Shown here in pieces: positions 16,937 through 24,935 of a DNA stretch of 64,000 nt; positions within the stretch are counted from its first letter, which is position 1, and every line of letters starts with the position of its first letter. The stretch spans positions 1-64,000 of the forward strand of contig JAIETF010000050.1 of NCBI GenBank assembly GCA_019745415.1. The letters run 5' to 3'. This DNA is from Candidatus Obscuribacterales bacterium. GTDB taxonomy: Bacteria; Cyanobacteriota; Vampirovibrionia; Obscuribacterales; Obscuribacteraceae. Made by a program: the position numbers and the translations under genes. The notes below the pieces were generated by a model. That model was not told the origin of the DNA. It made no database searches and worked only from the letters and a program-made list of their open reading frames with translations.

Positions 16937-18754
16937 TTAACTCTTGCTTCTCTTAAAAGTTATAGCGCCGGTTTCTTGTTGGTTGCCTAAGCCACCGGTG
17001 CGCATAACTACAACCTGCACTAGGGGCTCTATCTTATCGGTCTCTTTTAAATAGGAAGAGAGTTCTCTTTCCACAAGCGACTTGACCCCGTCCACACTGG
17101 CTCTTTCGTTTGCCGACGCTGCTTTCATAAATGACTCTACCTGCTTGCGCAAGAGCAAGATAAAGTCTTCTGCCGAAGTATCACGCGGTAAGATAATGCC
17201 GCGCAATGTTATATCGGGGCCGGCCAGCACCGCCCCCTTCTCTGAGACAGTGAGAACCACCGAAACAAGACCATCATCGGCGAGCTTACGTCTGTCGGAG
17301 ACAATCTCTTCACTGATTTTCCAATCACGGTTGAAATCAACCAAGACTATACCGGCGGTGACAGCTCCGGCTTTGGCACCTTCTTCTTTCTTCATTTCCA
17401 AGACATCGCCGTTGGCCATGATAAAGATATTCTCGCTCTTCACCCCACATTCATGAGCTAGTTCACCGTGTTTGACCAGCATGCGATACTCACCATGAAC
17501 CGGCATAAAGTAACGAGGCTTACAAAGATTGATCATCAATTTTTGTTCTTCGCGACAAGCATGACCGCTCACATGAACGCCGGCATCTCTGCCATAAACC
17601 ACTTTGGCACCGCGCTGACAGAGGGCGTTGATGGTATTGGCCACCGACCTCTCATTGCCGGGTATTGGAGTGGCTGAAATAACCACTGTATCACCACTGA
17701 TGATGCGCACCAGGCGATGCTCATCGTTGGCTATGCGGGTGAGAGCCGACATGGGTTCACCCTGGCTGCCGGTAGTGAGAATAATTGTTTCATTGAGAGG
17801 CATCTGTCGCAAGCTCTCAATCGGCAAAAGCAGATCGTCGGGGTAAGACATATAGCCAAGTTCTCTTGCTATTCTGGCAAAGGTAAGCATCGAGCGACCA
17901 AGCACACCCACTTTGCGATTGTAATCCATAGCCAGCTGCAATACTTGCTTCATGCGGTTGACATTGCTGGCAAAAGTAGTGACGATAATGCGACCTTGCG
18001 CCCCGGCAAATACTTCGTTTAGTTTGGAAAAGACTGTTCTTTCGCTTGGTGTGAAGCCTTCTCTTTCGGTATTGGTGCTGTCCGAAAGCAAGAGCATTAT
18101 GCCTTCAGGGCTATCGGCATAGGCAGTGAGACGAGCAATGTCGAATTGTTCGCCGTCAACCGGAGTAAAGTCGAATTTAAAATCACCGGTATGAACCACG
18201 GTGCCCACCGGCGTTTTGATCACTAAGCTGTATGAGTCGGCGATTGAATGGGTGCAGCGAATGAACTCCACTTCGAATACACCAAAACGTACAGTCTGCC
18301 TGGGGCTTACCTGGCGCAGTTCAGTGCGGCCCTCCAGACCAACTTCCGAAAGTTTTCCGGCCAAAAGACCAAGAGCCAAAGAGGGCCCGTAAATAACCGG
18401 CACACTCACTTCTGAAAGCATAAAGGGAATGCCGCCTATATGATCTTCATGCCCGTGGGTAATGGCAATGCCCCTAATCTTATCTTGATTGCGCTTCAAA
18501 AATGTCAGATCAGGGAGAACAACATCTACTCCAAGCATTTCTTCAGTGGGAAAAGCCATACCGGCATCAACCATGAATAGATCTTGTCCGTAGGCAAAGA
18601 CAGTATTGTTCTTACCAATTTCTCCCAAGCCACCAAGAGCGATGATGCGCAAGACTCCATCATCAGGCAAGGTATCACCGATCAAAGTGCCGGCTAAACT
18701 TTTGAGAGGCTCTACTTTCTTTCTAGTTGATCCCAATTGCTGTTCCTTATTCAT
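16937..18754 (-). CDS. rnj: ribonuclease J
   Basis: A 605-residue metallo-beta-lactamase/beta-CASP nuclease, acting as a 5' exonuclease and endonuclease in mRNA decay and rRNA maturation. It begins after a 30-residue leader with IIALGGLGEIGKN, then the zinc motif HGHEDH at 100-105. The beta-CASP core carries TTGSQGEP and a later HVSGHA block, and a C-terminal domain typical of RNase J ends the protein. The gene order dapA-rnj is also seen in cyanobacteria and in Bacillus (dapA-rnjB). Only three bases separate it from mnmH. Confidence 0.95.
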   Translation of the reverse strand: MNKEQQLGSTRKKVEPLKSLAGTLIGDTLPDDGVLRIIALGGLGEIGKNNTVFAYGQDLFMVDAGMAFPTEEMLGVDVVLPDLTFLKRNQDKIRGIAITHGHEDHIGGIPFMLSEVSVPVIYGPSLALGLLAGKLSEVGLEGRTELRQVSPRQTVRFGVFEVEFIRCTHSIADSYSLVIKTPVGTVVHTGDFKFDFTPVDGEQFDIARLTAYADSPEGIMLLLSDSTNTEREGFTPSERTVFSKLNEVFAGAQGRIIVTTFASNVNRMKQVLQLAMDYNRKVGVLGRSMLTFARIARELGYMSYPDDLLLPIESLRQMPLNETIILTTGSQGEPMSALTRIANDEHRLVRIISGDTVVISATPIPGNERSVANTINALCQRGAKVVYGRDAGVHVSGHACREEQKLMINLCKPRYFMPVHGEYRMLVKHGELAHECGVKSENIFIMANGDVLEMKKEEGAKAGAVTAGIVLVDFNRDWKISEEIVSDRRKLADDGLVSVVLTVSEKGAVLAGPDITLRGIILPRDTSAEDFILLLRKQVESFMKAASANERASVDGVKSLVERELSSYLKETDKIEPLVQVVVMRTGGLGNQQETGAITFKRSKS

Positions 18755-18796
18755 GCGGCTTTATCTGGTTGTGTCTTAACCTACTATCTGTTTTTC

Positions 18797-19678
18797 TTAT
18801 TGCAGCTGATCCATAGTAGCTTGCTGTGCCGCCGACAGTGGCACGAGGGGGAGACGCAAACTATCGTTTATCAACCCCCGGCGACCAAGCAAATATTTGA
18901 CGCAAGTAGGGTTTGGGGCAATAAAAAGCCCCTTAAAGAGAGGCATCAGTTTATAGTGCAACTCACGGGCCCGATCTAATTTGCCGGCAAAGAAACTTTC
19001 CATCATCTCACTAATTTCAGGGCCTGCCAGATGCGAAGCTACTGAAATTACACCGCAAGCACCAACGCTCAGGAAAGGCAAGGTCATATTGTCATCACCT
19101 GAATAAATGCGGAAATGTTCCGGCGCCCGGTCGGCGATGTCGGAAGCTTGATCCACATTACCGGTGGAGTCTTTAAGGGCGGCAATATTTTTATGTTTTT
19201 GCGCCAACTCTACAATTGTCTCAACGGCAATATTGATACCAGTGCGACCGGGAATGTTATAGACAATAACTGGCAAGGAACTGGCTGAGGCGATCGCACC
19301 GAAATGAGCCAGCAAGCCTGCTTGACTGGGCTTATTGTAATAGGGCGCCACCACGAGAGCGCCATCGGCGCCAAGCGCTTCAGCTTCCTGTGTAGCCTTG
19401 ATGCTCTTGGCGGTGATATTGGAACCGGTGCCCATAATCACTTTCACTCGCCCCTTAACCTGACTAATGGTGCGCTTCAGTAACTCTTTCTTCTCATCTT
19501 CAGTCAGCGTCGGACTTTCACCGGTGGTACCGGCCACAACCAAAGCCGTGGTGCCGGTCTTGATCAGATGCTCGATCAAGGTCTCCAATTGGTCATAATC
19601 AATAGCCGAACCATCGGCTTTGAAAGGCGTGACCATGGCTGTGATCAATCTGCCGAAGAGCGGCTCGGTCTTAATCAA
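18797..19678 (-). CDS. dapA: 4-hydroxy-tetrahydrodipicolinate synthase (DapA)
   Basis: This enzyme condenses pyruvate with aspartate semialdehyde, the first committed step to diaminopimelate and lysine. The 293-residue TIM barrel has GTTGES at 50-55, Tyr140 in VYNIPGRTG and Schiff-base Lys169 in AALKDSTG. The open frame extends upstream to 19819, but that would run into dapB and add about 47 atypical residues. I chose the TTG at 19678 because AAAGGAG sits six bases before it and the product then starts MIKTEPLFGRLITAMVTPF, the family's usual N-terminus. It lies 16 bp after dapB. Confidence 0.93.
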   Translation of the reverse strand: MIKTEPLFGRLITAMVTPFKADGSAIDYDQLETLIEHLIKTGTTALVVAGTTGESPTLTEDEKKELLKRTISQVKGRVKVIMGTGSNITAKSIKATQEAEALGADGALVVAPYYNKPSQAGLLAHFGAIASASSLPVIVYNIPGRTGINIAVETIVELAQKHKNIAALKDSTGNVDQASDIADRAPEHFRIYSGDDNMTLPFLSVGACGVISVASHLAGPEISEMMESFFAGKLDRARELHYKLMPLFKGLFIAPNPTCVKYLLGRRGLINDSLRLPLVPLSAAQQATMDQLQ

Positions 19679-19694
19679 GATTATCTCCTTTGAG

Positions 19695-20513
19695 TTAGAG
19701 TATTGTTTCCAGTCCGATTTGAAGTTCAGTAAGATTAGGAGCAGCTTTGACCGCCATGACCATGCCCTTGTTGAAGCAGTTGGTGTTAAAGCTGTCGTGC
19801 TTGACGGAAAGTAATTCACCGTCGCTGCCGAAGAAAACCTCTTGATGCGAGATTAGACCCGGTAGTCTTAGACTGTGCACCCTTAAGCCTGAAGCATGGG
19901 CAGCACCACGGGCTCCCGCCATTAGCTCTCTTTCTTCCACATCTCTTTGGTTGAATTTCTTAGTGCCATCACTTGCCGCCATCTTATTGAGCGTGTGCAT
20001 TGCCGTGCCCGATGGAGCATCCAGTTTCTTGGTATGGTGCAGTTCAACCACTTCCGAATTTTCGAAATAGCGCGCTGCTTGCTTGGCGAACTCCATCATC
20101 AAGACGGCCCCCAGGGAAAAATTCGGCACTATCAAGCCGCCGACACCCTTGCTTCTGGCTAGCTTGGACAGATTTGAGACTGCCTCTTCAGGTAAACCAG
20201 ATGATCCGATAACCGGATGAATCCCTCTCTCTAAGCATTCCTTCGCCAGTTCAATAGAGGCTTCTGCGATCATAAAGTCTAAAACCACGTCGGGCGAAGC
20301 ATTGAGAACACTACTAAATGAGTCGGCAATGGCAAGGCCGGTTAGGCTTTTTTGCTCCGGTGCCAATTCGTTCAGTGGTCTACCCACATAATGGGCTCCT
20401 TTGCGACCAAAGGCACCGACCACATCGATACCTGGATCGTTGGCCAGGGCGGCAAGAGCCGCCCGCCCCATTCTGCCGTTTACTCCGGCAATGACCACCT
20501 TCACTCTAGTCAT
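19695..20513 (-). CDS. dapB: 4-hydroxy-tetrahydrodipicolinate reductase (DapB)
   Basis: A 272-residue NAD(P)H enzyme that reduces the DapA product in diaminopimelate synthesis. The Rossmann motif IAGVNGRMGRA is at 8-18. The catalytic and substrate block ELHHTKKLDAPSGTA carries His159, His160 and Lys163, and the length is normal. The nicotinamide-loop GTTG of the family appears here as GSSG (103-106), a conservative change. It sits between dut and dapA on the minus strand, so cell-wall precursor supply, nucleotide hygiene and RNA turnover share a transcript. Confidence 0.95.
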   Translation of the reverse strand: MTRVKVVIAGVNGRMGRAALAALANDPGIDVVGAFGRKGAHYVGRPLNELAPEQKSLTGLAIADSFSSVLNASPDVVLDFMIAEASIELAKECLERGIHPVIGSSGLPEEAVSNLSKLARSKGVGGLIVPNFSLGAVLMMEFAKQAARYFENSEVVELHHTKKLDAPSGTAMHTLNKMAASDGTKKFNQRDVEERELMAGARGAAHASGLRVHSLRLPGLISHQEVFFGSDGELLSVKHDSFNTNCFNKGMVMAVKAAPNLTELQIGLETIL

Positions 20514-20544
20514 GAATATGTCCTATTTGCTAGCTAGTTTAAGT

Positions 20545-21018
20545 TTAGTCGGCAATTTTTCTGCCGGTGGAACCAAAGCCACCTTCACCGCGCTCGACAC
20601 TTTCCGCTAACTCTTCCACTTCTTCGATTTCAACTCTTGGTACAGGCAAAATAAGAAGCTGGGCAATTTTCTCGCCCGGCTCAAATGTATAAGCCTGAGA
20701 TCCGTGGTTAATGATGAGCACTTGCACTTCGCCGCGATAGTCACTATCGATGGTACCAACACAGTTGGTCAGCGAAATACCGGCTTTGTGGGCTAAACCT
20801 GAGCGTGGACGGACTTGTCCTTCATAACCTTCCGGTATTTCAAGCTGAATGCCGCAGGGAATGCGACGTCTATCGCCGGCAGGCAAAGTAATCGGCTCGG
20901 CTATGGCAGCGGTCAGATCGAGCCCGGCAGAGCCCGCTGTCGCATACTTAGGAAGACTATGACAATGCGGCAGTCTCTTCACTTTCAGTTTTACTGTCTC
21001 TCTCTCTAGAAGTTTCAT
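20545..21018 (-). CDS. dut: dUTP diphosphatase (trimeric dUTPase)
   Basis: It hydrolyses dUTP to dUMP, keeping uracil out of DNA and feeding thymidylate synthesis. The 157-residue protein shows all five motifs: AGLDLTA, PRSGLAHKAG, GTIDSDYRGEV (catalytic Asp and Tyr), FEPGEKIAQLL and the C-terminal arm RGEGGFGSTG. Its first four bases overlap the end of the M16 peptidase gene; dapB follows 31 bp later. Confidence 0.96.
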   Translation of the reverse strand: MKLLERETVKLKVKRLPHCHSLPKYATAGSAGLDLTAAIAEPITLPAGDRRRIPCGIQLEIPEGYEGQVRPRSGLAHKAGISLTNCVGTIDSDYRGEVQVLIINHGSQAYTFEPGEKIAQLLILPVPRVEIEEVEELAESVERGEGGFGSTGRKIAD

Positions 21019-22349
21019 TGATGCGTGCTCTCCTTCTTTTTACCTTCAAACCTAACTCTGCCCCTGTGCCCTTTGCTAGCTTGTGAATCTTTCGCAGAAG
21101 CAAACAAAGATTTCAGCTTGTTTTGCGGTCCCACCGCCACAAGCGAATAATTATCTACAAATATCAGTCTGGCAAGTTCGATAAGCTGAGCGTTGTCCAC
21201 CTTCTCCACCCGAGCGAGGTTCTCGCCGATGTCGCTCAGGCGCCCAAAATACATAAGGTCTGAAGCATTAGCAGTGGAGCGAGCCGCCATCGACTCTTTC
21301 TCTGTCAAGATTTCAGTTCTTAGTTGAGCTTTGGCTCTTGCTATTTCTCGATCAGTCAGTCCATTTTTTTTGACGTTTTCCAACTCTTCAAATATCAAAG
21401 ACATTACAGGCTCGGCGTTGCCGCATGAAACTGAAGCCCCAAAACTATAGAGACCGAAATCTCTGTAGGAATGCTGCATTGATCCGATGCTGTAAGCCAA
21501 GCCTCGCTTCTCGCGGACTTCTTTGAAGAGACGGGAAGAATTGGAAGTGGCAAGACAGAGATCCAAAATTTGCAAAGCCTCTTGCCGCTCATCTAGACTT
21601 GAAATAGCTGGAAAAGCCAAGGCTATTTGAGCCTGTTCGGTATCCCAATCGACTAATTCTTCAACGGCAAAATAAGCCGGTGCCGTCGGGCGGCTCAGTT
21701 CTGCAAGATCTTTAGAAGAATTTGGAAAAGTCTGAGAGAGTGCTTGCGAAACCGAATCAATCAAGCGCTCTTCATCAAAACTACCAGCGACCGAAATAAT
21801 CATGCGCTCAGGTCTAAAGTATCTTTGGAAATGATCGCGCAAAGACTCCAGGGTAAGAGACTTCACTTCCTCGGCACCACCTGTGATCGGTCTAGCTTGG
21901 GGCGACCCTTTCCACATACCGGCATAAAGAAGATCTTGGGCAACATCAACCGGGTCATCGGCATACATATCGATCTCATCTAGAATGACCTTCCGCTCCA
22001 GTTCGAAGTCGCTAGCATCAAAACGAGGAGCAAGAGCCATATCGAGCATTATGTCCGACACCACCGGTAATGCATCGCCGAGAGCATAGCCGTAAAGTTT
22101 GACTGTGTCGCGAGAAGTGGAGGCGCTGACCATACCGCCCACGTCTTCGATTTCTTCCATTAGGCTCTCGGCGTCGCGCTTGCCTGTGCCCTTGAACAAC
22201 ATATGCTCGATAAAATGAGTGACGCCGTTATTAAGCGCCTCTTCATAAGCAGAACCAACCTCGACCCAAAGGTCGATAGCAGCAGAATAGACTGAATCGA
22301 CCTTCTCGGTTACGATTCTCGCCCCATTTGGAAGACTGGTTACAGGCAC
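21015..22349 (-). CDS. M16 family zinc peptidase (PqqL/YmxG-like)
   Basis: A 444-residue single-chain M16 (pitrilysin/MPP-like) metallopeptidase. The inverted zinc motif HFIEH is at 45-49 in THFIEHMLFKGT, with the third ligand Glu expected about 75 residues on. The second M16 half lacks the motif, as usual. It resembles the peptidase of the Bacillus dap-dut-type neighbourhood (YmxG) and is first in the operon M16-dut-dapB-dapA-rnj-mnmH. No signal peptide is visible, so it is probably cytoplasmic. Its biological substrate is unknown. Confidence 0.9.
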   Translation of the reverse strand: MPVTSLPNGARIVTEKVDSVYSAAIDLWVEVGSAYEEALNNGVTHFIEHMLFKGTGKRDAESLMEEIEDVGGMVSASTSRDTVKLYGYALGDALPVVSDIMLDMALAPRFDASDFELERKVILDEIDMYADDPVDVAQDLLYAGMWKGSPQARPITGGAEEVKSLTLESLRDHFQRYFRPERMIISVAGSFDEERLIDSVSQALSQTFPNSSKDLAELSRPTAPAYFAVEELVDWDTEQAQIALAFPAISSLDERQEALQILDLCLATSNSSRLFKEVREKRGLAYSIGSMQHSYRDFGLYSFGASVSCGNAEPVMSLIFEELENVKKNGLTDREIARAKAQLRTEILTEKESMAARSTANASDLMYFGRLSDIGENLARVEKVDNAQLIELARLIFVDNYSLVAVGPQNKLKSLFASAKDSQASKGHRGRVRFEGKKKESTHQ

Positions 22350-22868
22350 CGTGCTTGACTGAGGTTGGGAAGTATTTCGAGCTTTAAGAGCTAGTGTATT
22401 CTAGCACTCTCGCCAAGGCGAAATGCCCCGCACAAGCTTAAATACCCCCAATACTGAAAAGCCGCCCGGCCTTTAGCCGCAGCGACTTTCAGCTACTGTC
22501 TGGATGCCCTTGCGGGGCACAGTATTTCATTGCGCTCGTTCCAGCTCCTTACGCAATGCGGGCTGTTTGCTTTCGTTTCCGATTTGGCGCCTTTCTGGCG
22601 TTTCCACAATGCCCCTCAGCTTTCGCGGTCACTTCGCTTAACCACTCACCGTTAGTATTTCCACTCTAGACCGCTGAACCAGCCCGGCCTAGGTTTGAGA
22701 TATCTAAGTTTAAGCAACGATTCACACAAGCAAGAGGCTGAATGCTAGAGCCATTGCGCCATTTGAGCCCAGCTCTCATACGCTTGCTTAACAGCTTTGT
22801 TCAGATGACCTAGCTGTCATTTAACAGCAGGCAAACAATCTAACAAAAGCTGAATATTTGCCTTTCTG
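22350..22868 (-). ncRNA. gene-free stretch; candidate structured RNA (core about 22410-22660)
   Basis: No convincing coding frame exists in these 519 bp, but inverted repeats are dense. TGCCCCGCA (22424-22432) pairs with TGCGGGGCA (22511-22519), enclosing CTGAAA (22454-22459) with TTTCAG (22487-22492). CATTGCG (22528-22534) pairs with CGCAATG (22552-22558). TCG-TTTC-CGA lies at 22573-22582 and CGCC-TTTCT-GGCG at 22588-22600. AATACTG (22450-22456) with CAGTATT (22520-22526) offers an alternative pairing. Read on the minus strand several loops become GAAA-like, which favours that strand. I could not match it to RNase P RNA, tmRNA, SRP or 6S RNA, nor to a riboswitch I know. It may instead be the operon leader or a degenerate remnant. 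Confidence 0.35.
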
Positions 22869-23543
22869 TCATTTGCCTTTGCGAAAAACAATGAGAAAGT
22901 TGCTCTTGCCGTCTTGAGAACCTGTTACACCATAAGCGGCAGCAAAAGCCTTCAAATCAGAGCGCATAACCGGATGGACCGCATCCGGCTTCTGCACAAG
23001 GGTCTTGATATTGCCGCTGCCTGGTGATACAGATTCAACAAAGGCGGCATGGGCGTATACAGAGGGACTGAGCCCGGTTTTATTGACCACAAGTACAACA
23101 TCGCCGGCTTCAAAACGGCCCTTTTCCACCTGTTTATAGCCATGGGCGCTTAAATAGCTGGCGTCAATTTCTTCATGACGTCCGTCCCCGGACGGTAGCC
23201 GCCCTTCTATGCATGCTTTGACATAATATTTGCAGTTATAGCTGTCGGCAGGCTTGGCAGCCAAAAGTCTGTGAACCGACGGTCCTTCTTTATCTAAGGC
23301 GACATTGGTCCAGCCGGGTCCTTTTAAGACGTCTTCGTCATGGGCTCGCAAAATAGACCCTAGAGGCCTGAGAGCGTCATCAAGCGCGGTCAGGGCTTGC
23401 TTGGCGACTTCGCGCCCCTGCTGCCAGAAATTTTGGACAAGCTTGTTATCCTTATGTACAAGGTCGCCATGTAGATCGCCTGCACTGCTCTGGGCAGATT
23501 CAGACTTTGCTTCGCCCCTTGCTATTTCGTCTTCCTTTGGCAT
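22869..23543 (-). CDS. putative CHAP/NlpC-P60-like cysteine hydrolase fold protein
   Basis: A 224-residue protein I do not recognise by family. It has a charged N-terminus (1-50) with no signal peptide. The half after residue 100 has the layout of a papain-like amidase: Cys104 in YNCKYYVKACIEG at a helix start, then the strand FEAGDVVLVVNK, then His165 in YAHAAFVESV. That Cys...GDVV...HxxxV order is typical of CHAP and NlpC/P60 domains that cut peptidoglycan or other amides. With no export signal, it may be released by another route or act inside. The assignment is structural inference only. Confidence 0.45.
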   Translation of the reverse strand: MPKEDEIARGEAKSESAQSSAGDLHGDLVHKDNKLVQNFWQQGREVAKQALTALDDALRPLGSILRAHDEDVLKGPGWTNVALDKEGPSVHRLLAAKPADSYNCKYYVKACIEGRLPSGDGRHEEIDASYLSAHGYKQVEKGRFEAGDVVLVVNKTGLSPSVYAHAAFVESVSPGSGNIKTLVQKPDAVHPVMRSDLKAFAAAYGVTGSQDGKSNFLIVFRKGK

Positions 23544-23617
23544 GGCTCTTGTTTAATAAGTCTATGCAACTTTGTAACCAGGTGAGATTCAAGACCCTAT
23601 TTTTTATGATTGGCATC

Positions 23618-23623
23618 TATAAT
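23618..23623 (+). promoter_or_regulatory. -10 element of the tRNA-Thr gene
   Basis: A perfect TATAAT ends 10 bases before the mature tRNA 5' end, placing the transcription start a few bases upstream of it. No good -35 lies 16-18 bp upstream. Confidence 0.55.
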
Positions 23624-23633
23624 AACCTATTGT

Positions 23634-23706
<73 letters not shown>

Positions 23707-23725
23707 AATTTTTCAGCCAATTTTT

Positions 23726-24073
23726 CTAGTTAAAAATCAGACAGGCCTGCGGTATGTCTGTAATGCCGAGCATAAAGACCAGCACCTGGTAAATGACCTG
23801 GGGCACCACCAAGACAAAGGCAGCGGCATTCAAAACAAAGAAATTGCGCCGCATTTCTCTTGCCACCGAAGAATTGAGCAAAGCCAAGACAACCACGAAC
23901 AAAACTGTGACGATGGCAGCCAGTTCAATGTTCTCGCGGTGATCATAGTGATAAATGAAAAGTTCTTTGCCGCAGTGACGCACCTGGGCGAAGAAATCAC
24001 CTTCAGCCGCCTTAGCGGGGACAGGCGGCGCTAGCTCGACGGCACTCATTGATGAGGCTGAATCTTTGTCCAT
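23726..24073 (-). CDS. small two-helix membrane protein of unknown function
   Basis: A 115-residue protein. A polar, Pro/Ala-rich cytoplasmic N-terminus (1-45) is followed by two strongly hydrophobic segments, about 50-67 (LAAIVTVLFVVVLALLNS) and 78-103 (FFVLNAAAFVLVVPQVIYQV), linked by the basic turn VAREMRRN. I recognise no family. Coding character is supported by the clear hydropathy pattern and the absence of a better frame. Confidence 0.55.
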   Translation of the reverse strand: MDKDSASSMSAVELAPPVPAKAAEGDFFAQVRHCGKELFIYHYDHRENIELAAIVTVLFVVVLALLNSSVAREMRRNFFVLNAAAFVLVVPQVIYQVLVFMLGITDIPQACLIFN

Positions 24074-24152
24074 AAATGTTCTCTCGAGAGCCGATTGGTA
24101 AGCCTCTCAATAATGGGGTAGAGAAGCATTGTTGTCAAGTGAATCTTATGCC

Positions 24153-24935
24153 CTATCTCTTCTCAATAGTCTGCCACCAAAGCCTTCTAATTTCAGAAGC
24201 ACCTAGATAACCAGGTTCAATCGGATGGGGTCGCCAATACCAAAAATCTCCATCTGCAGCGGCAGACATACCATGCCCCAAGAAATGTTTGTAGATATTG
24301 CAAAATGAGAGTGAAAAACCGCCCGCTTTATTTTCAACATAGCTAGAGGCAAACTTCTCAATCAGATAGTTAAGATAGACCAAAAGCTCTACTGGCAATT
24401 GACCATCAAAAAGATTACTTTCGGTGAATTTTCCGGTACCATCTGTAGGGTCATAAATGGAATTGATAATTATGTGAGACTGGGGCAAAATAGTTTCCAG
24501 AGTTCTCACTATCTGCACCAGACGATCAAATATGCTCTCTACTTCCGAGACCGGCACACTGCCGTAGACAGCCTTGAGCCGTAAACAAGCAAGCAGATCA
24601 TTGCCCCCTATGGTGAGCGTCAATAGACAGCGTTTTTCAGAAAACTGACGCAAGTCTTCCAGTTCCGGCAGCAAATCGTTGGTGGTGGCACCGTCAAAGG
24701 CCAGATTGCGAAAAGACAATCTGTTATTCAGGGTTGAAAGATCCTTACCCTTAAACTCGGGAAAGAGTGAATCATCATTGACCAGAAAGAGCGAAGCAGC
24801 GCCGAGATTATCGTTATGACAACCGTCGATGTTTTTGGCATCGGTTGCCGGATAAAGATCAATAGACATCGAATCACCCAAGGCAATATAGAGGTCGAAA
24901 TCTAAAGCCCCAAGACCATTTGCATTTGACTCCAT
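24153..24935 (-). CDS. SGNH/GDSL hydrolase family protein
   Basis: A 260-residue intracellular SGNH hydrolase. Block I is YIALGDSMSID (nucleophile Ser), a Gly lies in the LAFDGATTNDLLP block, and block III is LTIGGNDLL. Near the C-terminus WRPHPIEPGYLGA supplies a candidate catalytic His, but the usual Asp three residues before it is replaced. The open frame can start at TTG 24938; I prefer ATG 24935, which overlaps the stop of the upstream flavoprotein gene (TGATG) and has AGGAG five bases before it. The pair is evidently co-translated. Esterase or lipase activity is likely; the substrate is unknown. Confidence 0.8.
   Translation of the reverse strand: MESNANGLGALDFDLYIALGDSMSIDLYPATDAKNIDGCHNDNLGAASLFLVNDDSLFPEFKGKDLSTLNNRLSFRNLAFDGATTNDLLPELEDLRQFSEKRCLLTLTIGGNDLLACLRLKAVYGSVPVSEVESIFDRLVQIVRTLETILPQSHIIINSIYDPTDGTGKFTESNLFDGQLPVELLVYLNYLIEKFASSYVENKAGGFSLSFCNIYKHFLGHGMSAAADGDFWYWRPHPIEPGYLGASEIRRLWWQTIEKR

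Noticed and set aside
22350-22868. RNase P RNA, tmRNA or SRP RNA in the gene-free stretch
   Set aside because: Their invariant sequences (for example the RNase P core GAGGAAAGTCC or a tRNA-like tmRNA end) are absent on both strands.
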